A stretch of 64,000 nt of DNA from Solirubrobacterales bacterium. GTDB lineage: Bacteria; Actinomycetota; Thermoleophilia; Solirubrobacterales; Solirubrobacteraceae. Positions within the stretch are counted from its first letter, which is position 1, and the number at the start of each line of letters is the position of its first letter. Of this stretch, positions 35,394 through 46,357 are shown piece by piece. Location: contig CANJIV010000007.1 in NCBI GenBank assembly GCA_947474595.1, forward strand, positions 54,961-118,960. Reading direction: 5' to 3'. Below the pieces are notes generated by a model. That model was not told the DNA's origin, ran no database searches, and saw only the letters and a program-made list of their open reading frames with translations. A program made the position numbers and the translations under genes.

Positions 35394-37796
35394 CTAGCTT
35401 GATCTGCGCCGCTTGGCAGTTTTCCTGCTGACAAGGGCTGCCGCGATGACTTCGTCGATCTGATCTACGAAGACAAACTCGAGGCCTGCGCGCAGATGGT
35501 CTGGGATTTCATCGACGTCTGGTTTGTTGAGCACAGGTGCGATAACTCGCGTTATTGCGTTGCGTTGTGCGGCCAAGGACTTCTCCTTCAGCCCACCAAT
35601 CGGTAGAACTTGTCCGGTCAGGGTGATCTCCCCGGTCATCGCCGTGTCGTGGCGGATCGGTGTATCGGTGATCAGCGAGATCAACGCCGTGGCCATAGTG
35701 ATTCCAGCGCTGGGACCATCCTTTGGGATCGCTCCGGCTGGCACATGGATGTGGAGGTCGTGGGTGGAAAACCAATCCTCGGGTAGCTCAGGTGCCACGG
35801 TTGCAGCGTGTGCCCGCACGTAGGAGAGAGCCGCTTCAGCGGACTCCTTCATCACGTCACCCAGCTGTCCAGTGATCGCCAACTTGCCAGAGCCAGGCAT
35901 CGCCGTCGCCTCGACGAAAAGGACATCGCCGCCAACCGGAGTCCACGCCAAACCGGTTGCCACGCCAGCAATACTTGTGCGCCGCTTGGCCTCAAATGGA
36001 TAGCGCGCTTTGCCCAACAGCGCTCGAGCAGCCTTCTCAGAGACATTGACGCGCTTCTTTACCGTTCCCTCAGCGACCTGTCGGGCGACCTTGCGGCAGA
36101 CCGTACCGATCTCTCTCTCAAGGCCTCGAACGCCAGCTTCGCGGGTGTAATCAGAGATGATCGCTTTAAGTGCTGCGTCGGAGAAACGGATTTTCGAAGC
36201 GGTCAAACCCGAGCGCTCGATCTGACGCGCCACGAGATAGCGCCTAGCGATCTCAAGCTTCTCCTCCTCTGAATACCCGGCCAACCTGATGATTTCCATG
36301 CGGTCGCGTAGCGGCCCGGGGATCGTGTCGAGCGTGTTGGCTGTCGTGATGAACATGACCTTGGAGAGATCGAAGGCGACATCAAGGTAGTGGTCGCGGA
36401 AGTTGGCATTCTGCTCTGGGTCGAGCACCTCTAGTAGGGCGCTGGCAGGATCGCCACGGTAGTCGCCGCCGACCTTGTCGACCTCATCGATCATGAACAG
36501 AGGGTTGTTAGAGCCGGCATCGCGCAGCGCGCGGATAATTGTGCCCGGCATCGCGCCGATATAGGTCCGGCGATGGCCGCGAATCTCGGCCTCATCGCGC
36601 ATGCCGCCAGCGCTGATCCGCTCAAAGGAACGGCCTAAGGCGCGGGCGATCGAACGACCCAGCGAGGTTTTGCCTACGCCAGGAGGGCCAACGAAGCAGA
36701 TGATCGAGCCGCGCGCGTCAGGTTTTAGCTTGCGCACAGCGAGGAACTCAAGGATCCGATCTTTGACCTGCTCGATGTCGTAGTGATCAGTGTCTAGTAC
36801 CTCACGAGCGTGAACGAGATCGAGATTATCCTCAGTGCTGGTATCCCACGGCAGCGTCGCGATCCACTCGAGGTAGGTCCTGATAACACCGTGTTCGGCG
36901 GCGGCTGGTGGAAGGCGTTCGAGTCGAGCGAGTTCTCGGTCTGCCTGCTTGCGTACGTCCGCTGGCAGCGCGATCGCCTCCAACTGCTCGCGCAGCTCGT
37001 TGGCCTCGGCCTCCATCTCGTCGCCCTCGCCTAGCTCCTCTTGAATCGCCTTGAGCTGTTGGCGCAGGACATATTCGCGCTGGCCCTTATCGAGTTCAGA
37101 CTGCACCTGACTTTGAATCTTGGAACCCAGCGAAATCAGCTCGAGTTCGCGAGCAAGGACCTCCGACAGCTTGCGTAACCGCTTGGCGACGTCACGCTCT
37201 TCAAGCAGTGCTTGCTTGTCGGCGACCGAGATGCGCAGCGCACCAGCGATCAGCGACGACAGCGCGCTTGGGTCATCGAGATTGGCGACGGCAATCTGGA
37301 GCTCTTCGGGTAGGTATGGGACCTCCTCGACGATCGCCGTAAACGTCTGCTGGACGTTGCGCGCTAGGGCGACGAGCTTGGGAGTCTGCTTGATGATGTC
37401 AGGGGCATCTTCAATCTCAGCAAAGAGGTAAGGCTCCTCGCGAACCCAGTTGGTGATCTTCACCCGCTGACCTCCTTGTACAAGAATCCGTAGAGTCCCA
37501 TCGGGGACCTTCAACATCCGAGCGATCGTCCCAACCACCCCATAAGTATGGAGTTGTTCGGAGCCGGGGGTGTCGTTTTCGGGATCGCGGCTAGCCACCA
37601 TCACCAACATCCGATCTCCAGCGAGGGCGTCATTGACAAGCTCGACGCTGCGGTCTTGGCCGACCGCTAACGGCGTGAGCATGTCGGGGAAAGCGACCGT
37701 TTCACGCAGAGGAAGGACAGGTAGCCCTTTGGGCAGCGAAGCCTCGACGACCTCGATCAGACGTGGCCCTCCTCCGGGCTCTTCGACCTCGATCAT
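35394..37796 (-). CDS. lon: ATP-dependent protease Lon
   Basis: Lon degrades misfolded and regulatory proteins. The 800-residue protein has the substrate-binding N-domain (LPVLPLRETVAFPDMLTPL), AAA+ core with Walker A FVGPPGVGKTSLGRSIARAL and Walker B PLFMIDEVDKVG, and the P-domain with the Ser-Lys dyad: S696 in KDGPSAGITM and K739 in GGLKEK. The length is usual for bacterial LonA. Its start overlaps the hsp20 stop as ATGA. Confidence 0.97.
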   Translation of the reverse strand: MIEVEEPGGGPRLIEVVEASLPKGLPVLPLRETVAFPDMLTPLAVGQDRSVELVNDALAGDRMLVMVASRDPENDTPGSEQLHTYGVVGTIARMLKVPDGTLRILVQGGQRVKITNWVREEPYLFAEIEDAPDIIKQTPKLVALARNVQQTFTAIVEEVPYLPEELQIAVANLDDPSALSSLIAGALRISVADKQALLEERDVAKRLRKLSEVLARELELISLGSKIQSQVQSELDKGQREYVLRQQLKAIQEELGEGDEMEAEANELREQLEAIALPADVRKQADRELARLERLPPAAAEHGVIRTYLEWIATLPWDTSTEDNLDLVHAREVLDTDHYDIEQVKDRILEFLAVRKLKPDARGSIICFVGPPGVGKTSLGRSIARALGRSFERISAGGMRDEAEIRGHRRTYIGAMPGTIIRALRDAGSNNPLFMIDEVDKVGGDYRGDPASALLEVLDPEQNANFRDHYLDVAFDLSKVMFITTANTLDTIPGPLRDRMEIIRLAGYSEEEKLEIARRYLVARQIERSGLTASKIRFSDAALKAIISDYTREAGVRGLEREIGTVCRKVARQVAEGTVKKRVNVSEKAARALLGKARYPFEAKRRTSIAGVATGLAWTPVGGDVLFVEATAMPGSGKLAITGQLGDVMKESAEAALSYVRAHAATVAPELPEDWFSTHDLHIHVPAGAIPKDGPSAGITMATALISLITDTPIRHDTAMTGEITLTGQVLPIGGLKEKSLAAQRNAITRVIAPVLNKPDVDEIPDHLRAGLEFVFVDQIDEVIAAALVSRKTAKRRRSS

Positions 37797-38278
37797 CGCT
37801 CGACGCCGCCCCTAGACCCACGCCCGCCGCCAGAGGTCTCGACCGGCACCGACCGAGCCGCTGCTCGTCTGGGTGCCTGTAGCGGCAACTCGACGCGCAG
37901 AATGCCGTCCTCATAGGTCGCACGAGCGTCCTCTCCGCTCACATCAGCCCCGAGCTCGATCACGCGTCGAAACCCACCGTGTTCGATCTCGAGCTGTTGA
38001 TAGACCCGACCCTCTTGGGACTCTGTCGGACGACGAAGGCCGGCGATTATCAGCTCGCGGCCCTGAACCTCCAGTGAAAGCTCGCTCGGATCGATCCCGG
38101 CGAGATCGACCTTAACGACCGCTCGCGGCGGGCTATCGAGGTAGAAAACGTCTACCGGGGGAGAGAATCCTCGCCCACGTCGGGCGAGTCCGGTGCGACC
38201 GAATGCGTCACCGAAGAGCTCGTCCATCTCGCGTCGCATGCGCTCAAAGTTGGCGAATATGTCACGGTCGGTGGGCAC
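37793..38278 (-). CDS. Small heat-shock protein, Hsp20/alpha-crystallin family
   Basis: The 161-residue chaperone has PPVDVFYLDSPPRAVVKVDLAGIDPSELSLEVQGRELIIAG and GFRRVIELGADVSGEDARATYEDGILRVELPL, the alpha-crystallin beta-sandwich. It holds unfolding proteins. Translational coupling with lon (ATGA) links holding and degradation. The GTG start has TAAGCT 10 nt upstream. No HrcA CIRCE or HAIR-type repeat is evident. Confidence 0.92.
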   Translation of the reverse strand: MPTDRDIFANFERMRREMDELFGDAFGRTGLARRGRGFSPPVDVFYLDSPPRAVVKVDLAGIDPSELSLEVQGRELIIAGLRRPTESQEGRVYQQLEIEHGGFRRVIELGADVSGEDARATYEDGILRVELPLQAPRRAAARSVPVETSGGGRGSRGGVER

Positions 38279-38301
38279 GTGAGTTATCAGCTTAGCGTCG
38301 A

Positions 38302-39060
38302 TCAGAGCTCATAGACTGCGCCCTCGGCGGCGATCTCGACCTCTCCACCGAACGTCTCTTGGGCTGCGAGTAGCGCTGCACCTTGATCTAGCTCGTCAGA
38401 CAAATGAGTCAGAACAAGCCTCGCCGCACCAGCCTGCAGCGCCTGCTGGCCGGCCTCTCCTGCGGTCATATGTCCGCGCTTGCCATCGCTTTCGGGCACT
38501 TCGATCGTGGCCTCTAAGAACAGCAAGTCACTGCCCTTGGCGAAGGCCGCTAGGTCATCACAGGGAGCCGTATCGGCGCCGAAGGTGAACCGCCCAGGAC
38601 CGTTGGTTGACTTTATCTGCACAGCATGAGTGGGATCGATGAAGTGTTTGACCGCACAAAAACGCAACTGCAGCGGACCGACCTCGATCGTATCGGCGGC
38701 GTCGTACTCGCTTGAGTCAAATGCCGTTTCGATCAAGTCCTCACTACCCCAACAACCAACAATGCGCCGCAATGCCTTGCGACCGCCGACTGGGAGATAG
38801 AGCGCAGGACGCGCGGCTGACTCTTGACCATAGGTCAGCCCATAGGCGTAGGGAACTAGATCTAGGAAGTGGTCAGCATGCATGTGGCTGACGACGACAG
38901 CGTCAACCTCTGAGTACTCCCAAACAGTTCGTAACTTGGAAAAGACGCCATTGCCGCAGTCTAGGAGGAGCGTGGTGGCGCCCTCTTGCACTAGGTACCC
39001 GCTACAAGCTCCACCTGCGTCTTGCCATGACGGCGATTTCCCCAACACGGTGATGCGCAT
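38302..39060 (-). CDS. Metallo-beta-lactamase-fold hydrolase, RNase Z/phosphodiesterase-like
   Basis: The 252-residue protein shows VVSHMHADHFLDLVPYAYGL (HxHxDH), the later VKHFIDPTHAVQI, FTFGADTAPCDDLAAFAKG (Asp ligand) and LVLTHLSDEL, the layout of the RNase Z/ElaC-related cyclic-nucleotide phosphodiesterase group. The exo-site arm of tRNase Z is not seen, so a tRNA role is doubtful. TAAAGT lies 6 nt before the ATG. Confidence 0.83.
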   Translation of the reverse strand: MRITVLGKSPSWQDAGGACSGYLVQEGATTLLLDCGNGVFSKLRTVWEYSEVDAVVVSHMHADHFLDLVPYAYGLTYGQESAARPALYLPVGGRKALRRIVGCWGSEDLIETAFDSSEYDAADTIEVGPLQLRFCAVKHFIDPTHAVQIKSTNGPGRFTFGADTAPCDDLAAFAKGSDLLFLEATIEVPESDGKRGHMTAGEAGQQALQAGAARLVLTHLSDELDQGAALLAAQETFGGEVEIAAEGAVYEL

Positions 39061-39099
39061 AGATAGACTTTAGCTGGCGCGCCACCAATGCCCGTCCAC

Positions 39100-39330
39100 T
39101 CAGCCGTGCAGCGCGGCCTGTTCTTGAGGTGAGGGGAACGCCCAAGCCGCCCTGGTTCGACGCTCTTGGCGAAAAGCAAAGCGCAGCTGACTTGGTGGAG
39201 ATAGTCCCTCGGGCCGATTTGGTCGAAATGTCGAGCACGCCTCATCGACGGTCAAGGCACAGAGCGTATTAGCATGGAAGTAGCAGCCCTCGCAAGTTAC
39301 CTTCGCTGCGCCGACCCGTCGTTGCGCCAT
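39100..39330 (-). CDS. Small four-Cys protein, unknown function
   Basis: The 76-residue protein has four Cys near the N-terminus (C13, C16, C24, C32 in CEGCYFHANTLCALTVDEAC), a spacing that could bind zinc or an Fe-S cluster, and then FRPNRPEGLSPPSQLRFAF. A Shine-Dalgarno-like GGAAGGGGAG is upstream. I do not recognise the family. It could be a small metal-binding regulator, but this is inference. Confidence 0.6.
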   Translation of the reverse strand: MAQRRVGAAKVTCEGCYFHANTLCALTVDEACSTFRPNRPEGLSPPSQLRFAFRQERRTRAAWAFPSPQEQAALHG

Positions 39331-39628
39331 GCCTTAACAGCTCCCCTTCCTTAATTGCCTTGATTCGAACTCCCCAGCGGCCGCTCCAACGCGACCGAAC
39401 GTCAATCAACCATGTTCTCGCCCCCACCGTGACGCGCTATCCCGCAAATCGCAGACTTTTCCTAAACGCTAGAGAAACACCTGCAAAGAGGCGTATTCTG
39501 GGATTTAGGTTGGAAAACACCCCGCTAGTTGGGGAGATTTTCTACCACTCGACCTCAAGTGGTCCTGACCCTTGGTCAGTTGCGTACCCTTGAAACGTGT
39601 ACTCCAACCCAAGCGCCATTCCCTGCTG
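39331..39628. other. Intergenic region with imperfect hairpin
   Basis: About 300 bp without a supported gene lie between the divergent four-Cys gene and the NAD-binding gene. An imperfect hairpin AAAACACCCC...GGGGAGATTTT at 39514-39541 is the only structure noted. No TANNNT is placed 6-10 nt before the ATG at 39629. Confidence 0.4.
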
Positions 39629-40540
39629 ATGGAAATACTCGTTACCGGGGCCAGCGGCTTCGTCGGATCGGCGTTGATACCGCGCCTGCTCAAAGACGGA
39701 CACACCGTCCGCGCCTTTGGTCGCGACCGCGCTCGCATCACAGCCGATGTCCCTATTTTCACCGGCGACGCGGTCACGGGAAAGGGTCTTAAAAAAGCCC
39801 TAGCCGGCACCGAGGTCGCCTACTTCTTGATCCACTCAATGGAGGCCGCGTCCCAGGGAGCCTTCGCCGATTACGAGCTACAGGCAGCCGAACACTTCGC
39901 CGCCAGCGCCAGCGATGCCGGCGTTGCACGGACCATCTATCTCGGCGGAATCGTCCCTGCCAGCGGAACCGCGTCCCCACACCTTGCGAGCCGCTTCGAC
40001 GTCGAAGCCGTCCTGAGAGAGGCATGCCCTGACGCCGTGGCTTTGCGTTCATCAATCATCGTCGCGGCCCAATCGAGATCGTTTCGATTCCTCGTGCGAT
40101 TGGTCGAGCGACTGCCGCTTCTGGCCCTGCCCGACTGGCGCGACAATCAGACACAGCCGATCGATGGCCGTGACGTGCTCGACTACCTCGCTAAATCCGC
40201 AACCGTCGCGAAGGCCGGAGGGCGCTCGCTTGATATCGCTGGCCCTGAAACGATCTCTTACGGCCAGATGATTGAGCGAATCCGTGAATTGATGGTGATC
40301 TCCCGCCCGAGCATCGAGCTGCCTTTTAGCCTGACCGCGCTGGCCAGTCGCGTTGCCTCGGCGGTTACTGGTGAGGATCACGGACTGATTGGTCCACTGA
40401 TGGAAGGCCTATCGAGCGACCTACTGCCACGCAACAACGAGGCCCAAGAGATCTTTGACGTGCGCCTACACCGCTTCGACGCCGCCGTCGAGCACGCACT
40501 TGCCCAGTGGGAAACCGTCGAAGCACTGGCAGCACGGTGA
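39629..40540 (+). CDS. NAD(P)-binding protein, NmrA/NDUFA9-like atypical SDR
   Basis: The 303-residue protein starts MEILVTGASGFVGSALIPRLL, an atypical-SDR GxxGxxG nucleotide site, followed by VRAFGRDRARI, VAYFLIHSM, RTIYLGGIVPASG and ALRSSIIVA. The catalytic YxxxK of classical SDRs is not evident. The sequence resembles complex-I NDUFA9-like and NmrA-like proteins, which act as binding or regulatory proteins as well as reductases. The start is set at the GASG-bearing methionine. The stop overlaps the START-like gene as GTGA. Confidence 0.82.
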   Translation: MEILVTGASGFVGSALIPRLLKDGHTVRAFGRDRARITADVPIFTGDAVTGKGLKKALAGTEVAYFLIHSMEAASQGAFADYELQAAEHFAASASDAGVARTIYLGGIVPASGTASPHLASRFDVEAVLREACPDAVALRSSIIVAAQSRSFRFLVRLVERLPLLALPDWRDNQTQPIDGRDVLDYLAKSATVAKAGGRSLDIAGPETISYGQMIERIRELMVISRPSIELPFSLTALASRVASAVTGEDHGLIGPLMEGLSSDLLPRNNEAQEIFDVRLHRFDAAVEHALAQWETVEALAAR

Positions 40541-40983
40541 GTAAGGTCGAAGTCTCGATAACGATCGCTGCGACGCCCGCTGCGATCTGGGCCGTTGTAA
40601 TGGACCCCGACCGCTTAGGCGACTGGGTGACCATCCACCGCGGCCTGGGAAAGGCAGACCCCGCTCCACTTAAGCTCGGCTCCAAACTCGAGCAGACGCT
40701 CGAGATCCGCGGCGCACCGTTTAAGGTCAAGTGGACAGTGGCCGAGGCAACAAAGCCTTCGATCGCCGTTTGGGAGGGTTCTGGTCCAGCCCGCTCACGA
40801 GCCCATACGGCATACAAACTGACGCCCGAAGGCAAAGGCAAAACACGCTTTGACTACGAGAACGACTTTAAGACTCCGCTGGGGCCGCTTGGAAAGATCG
40901 CCGGTCGACTTCTAGTCGGTGGGACCTCCGAGCGCGAGGCCAACGCATCGCTGGCCAAGCTCAAGGCGCTGCTGGAGGCGTAG
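40537..40983 (+). CDS. SRPBCC/START-like ligand-binding protein
   Basis: The 148-residue protein starts with VEVSITIAATPAAIWAVVMDPDRLGDWVTIHRGL, typical of polyketide-cyclase/CoxG-like SRPBCC domains with a hydrophobic cavity, and ends with GRLLVGGTSEREANASLAKLKALLEA. Its ligand is unknown. The GTG start overlaps the previous stop (GTGA), so the two proteins are made together. Confidence 0.83.
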   Translation: MSKVEVSITIAATPAAIWAVVMDPDRLGDWVTIHRGLGKADPAPLKLGSKLEQTLEIRGAPFKVKWTVAEATKPSIAVWEGSGPARSRAHTAYKLTPEGKGKTRFDYENDFKTPLGPLGKIAGRLLVGGTSEREANASLAKLKALLEA

Positions 40984-40991
40984 GCGCAGCT

Positions 40992-42359
40992 TTAACTTGA
41001 CTTTGGAGCCTCTGGTATCCGCTCCGATGCGTAGCGCAGGCCGTCGGCGACGATGTCGATGATCTCATCCCAAAGTGCGATATCGCTGACAAGCGGCGGA
41101 GCGAGCTGAACCGCTGGGTCGGAGCGATCGTCGAGTCGGCAGATCAACCCGTTTGAGCGCATGCGGTCAGAGAGGATATCGCCGAGCAGCCAGTCGGCCT
41201 CGGCGCCAGAGAACGTCTCTTTGGTCGCTTGATCCTTGACAAGTTCAAGCGCCCAGAAGTAGCCGACCCCACGCACGTCGCCGACTATCGGGATATCACG
41301 CAAGGCCTCTAGGCGGGCCCGAACGTGGGGAGAGTTGGCGCGCACGTTGTCCAGCACGCCCTCGCGCTCCATGATGTTGATAGCTCCCAGCGCGATCGCG
41401 CTGCCGACAGGATGGCCGCCAAAGGTCATCCCGTGCATGTAGACCTCGCCGTTCATAAAGGGCTCGGCAACACGGTCGTGAATCAGCAGCCCACCCATTG
41501 CAGCGTGAGCCGAAGTCAGGCCCTTGGCGAATGTAAGAAGATCAGGGACGTAGTCGTACTTCTGCGCCCCAAACCACTCTCCCAAGCGTCCCCAAGCGCA
41601 GATGACTTCATCGGAGCAGAGCAGAATGCCGTGGCGATCACAGATCTCGCGCAGCCCCTGCCAGTAGCCCGGTGGTGGCGGAATACAGCCGCCTGCATTC
41701 TGGACTGGCTCAGCGATAACCATCGCGACCTGATCCGGAGTCTCGAATTCGATCGCCTCCTCTAGCTCAGCCAGCAACGCCGCCGTCAGCGCCTCTGGAT
41801 CGTCGCCGTGTGGATGGCGATAAGCATTTGTGTTCGAGACGTGGTGGGTTGGCACAGCCAACGGCTCAAATGGTGCGCGTACTTCTGGAATGCCCGTAAA
41901 TGAGAGCGCTCCGAGGGTGACTCCGTGGTAGGCATACTTGCGCGCGATCGCCTTACGACGCTGCGGCTCTCCGTTGGCAGCGTGATACTGGCGCGCGATC
42001 TTCCAAGCTGCCTCTACAGCCTCCGAGCCACCAGAAGTGAAGAAGACGCGATTAAGTCCGTCGGGGGCCAACGATGCGATCTTGGCACCAAGCTCGGCAG
42101 AGCGAGGGTGAGCAAGCGTCCAGTTGGAGACGTAAGCCAACTCCTTCATCTGCGCGTGGGCGATCGCTCCGAGCTCATCTCCGAACGAGTGACCTAGGTT
42201 GGTGCAGTAGAGACCCGAAAGGCCGTCGATATAGCCACGACCCGCCTCGTCGTAGACCCGACAGCCCTCGCCTCTCACGATGACCGGGATCTCGGCTTGC
42301 ATGTCGGTGAAGTGAAGTAAAAGGTGCTGGTGGGTTAGTTCGGCGGTTGTCGGCGCCAT
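40992..42359 (-). CDS. Class III aminotransferase (omega-transaminase-like)
   Basis: The 455-residue PLP enzyme shows YIDGLSGLYCTNLGHSFG, VFFTSGGSEAVEAAWKIARQYH, KYAYHGVTLGALSFTG, ICSDEVICAWGRLG-like (ILLCSDEVICAWGRLGEWFGA) and the PLP lysine in LTFAKGLTSAHAAMGG. Family members transfer amino groups from beta-alanine, putrescine, GABA or amines to pyruvate or 2-oxoglutarate. Substrate is not determinable. GGAGGA lies upstream of the ATG, a canonical Shine-Dalgarno. Confidence 0.9.
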   Translation of the reverse strand: MAPTTAELTHQHLLLHFTDMQAEIPVIVRGEGCRVYDEAGRGYIDGLSGLYCTNLGHSFGDELGAIAHAQMKELAYVSNWTLAHPRSAELGAKIASLAPDGLNRVFFTSGGSEAVEAAWKIARQYHAANGEPQRRKAIARKYAYHGVTLGALSFTGIPEVRAPFEPLAVPTHHVSNTNAYRHPHGDDPEALTAALLAELEEAIEFETPDQVAMVIAEPVQNAGGCIPPPPGYWQGLREICDRHGILLCSDEVICAWGRLGEWFGAQKYDYVPDLLTFAKGLTSAHAAMGGLLIHDRVAEPFMNGEVYMHGMTFGGHPVGSAIALGAINIMEREGVLDNVRANSPHVRARLEALRDIPIVGDVRGVGYFWALELVKDQATKETFSGAEADWLLGDILSDRMRSNGLICRLDDRSDPAVQLAPPLVSDIALWDEIIDIVADGLRYASERIPEAPKSS

Positions 42360-42516
42360 ATGTCCTCCGGCGGATCAGTACGGCCAGCGAGTTAACAGCT
42401 GCTGGCCTGTTTGGACGGCTCCTTAAGCACTACCAGCTTAGGGCACGGGGCAGCGGTGACCGAAGTACTGACCCATATCGCCCGCAGCAGCCAACTTAAG
42501 GCTTAGCTGAGCCCTT

Positions 42517-43521
42517 CTAGGCGCCAAACAGACGGCCGACTAAATCTTGGAGCCCACTTCTGCGCTTCTGCACTGGAAACTCGACGAGAACCCGCTCGCG
42601 TGCTCGCGTCGGTGCTTGGGTGTCCAAGGCCAGCGCAGCACGTATTCCCTCGGCTATCGCCGTAGCTTCGCGACTATCAAGCGTGATGCCGACGTCGCCG
42701 ACTACTTCGGGGAGCGCGCCGCGTCGCGTTACTACAGGCACGCAGCCCCCGAGCATCGCCTCGGCGACCGACACGCCGAACCCCTCGTGCTGCGAGGCTT
42801 GAACGTATACCGCCGCGCGCTCGTAGAGGTTAAATAGCTCTTCGTCTGAGACAAACCCAGCCAACTTCACATTCGGCCCGGCCAGCTCTCTGAGCCGCTC
42901 AGCACCGTCATCGAGCAGCCGCCCGACAACTACGAACTCCACATCTGGCAGCAGGGCTGCGGCTTCAACGAAGGCTCGTAGCCCCTTGCGCTCTAGGTTG
43001 GCACTGTCGACGTTGCCAACAGTGATCGCCAAGCGATCGCGCGGTCCTTGTCGCAGTCTTCCAAAACGATCTGGCACGCCGTGGTAAACGACATCTAGCG
43101 GCTGACGTGGGGTTCCGATATTTGCCAAGAACTCGCTGCGGCTGTACTCAGAGTTAGTCATCAGACGCGTGGCTCTCTTGATAATCAAGCGGCTCAAATA
43201 CTTGCGAGCGCCTCCTTGCTGATAGCCGTAGCCGATATCACGCTCGTTGGCTATGTCGAACCCTCCAACTATTAGTAGCGATGGCTTTTTAAGTAAGGGC
43301 GCAAAGATGAATGGCCAGAAAGTGTGCCACGAGGCCCACCAGCCAACAACGCCATCACATCCCCGCACGGCAGCTGCGACCTTGAATGGATTAGACCATC
43401 GGCCGGGTTGATAGAGGTCGACGATCTCCCACCGTTCAGCCAGCAACTCGCGATCGAGTTCGATAAACGAAGCCTTACGCGGGTGTACGAAGAGAATTTG
43501 TTTTTTGGCAAATTGGCGCAT
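42517..43521 (-). CDS. Family 4 glycosyltransferase (GT-B)
   Basis: The 334-residue protein has the GT4 C-terminal Rossmann domain with ITVGNVDSANLERKGLRAFVEAAALLPDVEFVVVGRL and the E-x7-E motif HEGFGVSVAEAMLGGCVPV. The N-terminal half includes LIVGGFDIANERDIGYGYQQGG. It transfers a sugar from a nucleotide donor to lipid or polysaccharide acceptors. The gene is isolated, not in a large polysaccharide cluster, and shares an 80-bp divergent region with the AT-hook gene. Confidence 0.88.
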   Translation of the reverse strand: MRQFAKKQILFVHPRKASFIELDRELLAERWEIVDLYQPGRWSNPFKVAAAVRGCDGVVGWWASWHTFWPFIFAPLLKKPSLLIVGGFDIANERDIGYGYQQGGARKYLSRLIIKRATRLMTNSEYSRSEFLANIGTPRQPLDVVYHGVPDRFGRLRQGPRDRLAITVGNVDSANLERKGLRAFVEAAALLPDVEFVVVGRLLDDGAERLRELAGPNVKLAGFVSDEELFNLYERAAVYVQASQHEGFGVSVAEAMLGGCVPVVTRRGALPEVVGDVGITLDSREATAIAEGIRAALALDTQAPTRARERVLVEFPVQKRRSGLQDLVGRLFGA

Positions 43522-43601
43522 TAGAACTCGAAAACTTTTGGATAACTCTGCTATTAATGTTAGCTATTAATGAATAATTAAAGACTGAGGGGTCATTACT
43601 A
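43522..43601. promoter_or_regulatory. AT-rich divergent promoter region with GCTATTAATG direct repeats
   Basis: This 80-bp stretch is much richer in A+T than the rest of the window. It holds two identical 10-bp repeats GCTATTAATG at 43550-43559 and 43563-43572 (13 bp apart), then GAGGGG as the ribosome site of the AT-hook gene. The repeats could be sites for the AT-hook protein itself. Confidence 0.6.
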
Positions 43602-44036
43602 ATGTCGGATTTTCTTAATCAGAAACGTCGTGAGATCGAAGAGCGGCTGCGCGAGCTAGCCGCCGAGCAGAAGGCTCTTGTGGCAGAGGAGAAGGCGCTC
43701 ACCGCTGCCTCTGCAGCCTTGAGCAAGGCGATCGGCTCGGGAGCCCGTAAGCCCGGACGTCCCCCAGCTTCAACATCCTCCACCCCCGCCAAGGCAAAGC
43801 CTAAGCGCGCGTCTAAGCGCACCGCTGGGCAACGCGGCCGCCCGCGCGGAACGGGCAAGCGCGCCAACGAGGCGCTGAACGTCGTACAGGCTAATCCCGG
43901 CATCACCATCCCTGAAATAGCCGAGTTGATGGGCATCAAGCAGAACTACCTATACCGCGTAATGCCGGCCCTGCAAAGGGAGAAGAAAGTCGCCAAGCGC
44001 GGGCGTGGCTGGATCCCAGGCAAGGCTGCTGCCTAA
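43602..44036 (+). CDS. Coiled-coil / AT-hook / winged-helix candidate nucleoid protein
   Basis: The 144-residue basic protein has an N-terminal coiled coil (4-43, RREIEERLRELAAEQKALVA), a Pro/Ala/Lys-rich linker with two AT-hook-like cores (RKPGRPP, 49-55, and RGRPRGTGKR, 78-87) and a C-terminal winged-helix-like domain (88-141, ITIPEIAELMGIKQNYLYRVMPALQREKKVAKRGRGW). AT hooks bind the minor groove of AT-rich DNA; the coiled coil suggests oligomers. This is the logic of H-NS, Lsr2 and MvaT xenogeneic silencers, but the sequence is not one of these. Function is inferred. Confidence 0.75.
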   Translation: MSDFLNQKRREIEERLRELAAEQKALVAEEKALTAASAALSKAIGSGARKPGRPPASTSSTPAKAKPKRASKRTAGQRGRPRGTGKRANEALNVVQANPGITIPEIAELMGIKQNYLYRVMPALQREKKVAKRGRGWIPGKAAA

Positions 44037-44052
44037 GCGCCTATCGGCCCGA

Positions 44053-46134
<2,082 letters not shown>

Positions 46135-46357
46135 ATGGATTACTTGTCCTTGCTTAGGTATTTCGAAGATTGAGTGGATTGCGGACGCAGTCGATCGTAC
46201 CCGGGCAGGCCCGGCCGACGACGTCCCCTCTCATCTGAGGGCCACCCAACCGGAGGGGTCAAAGCAGTAATAGCTCGCGCGGGAAGCTAGCTACGGGCGC
46301 CAATACTGACCGCTAGAGGCGTGCAATCCGATCACCTAACTGCGAGACTCCGACACA

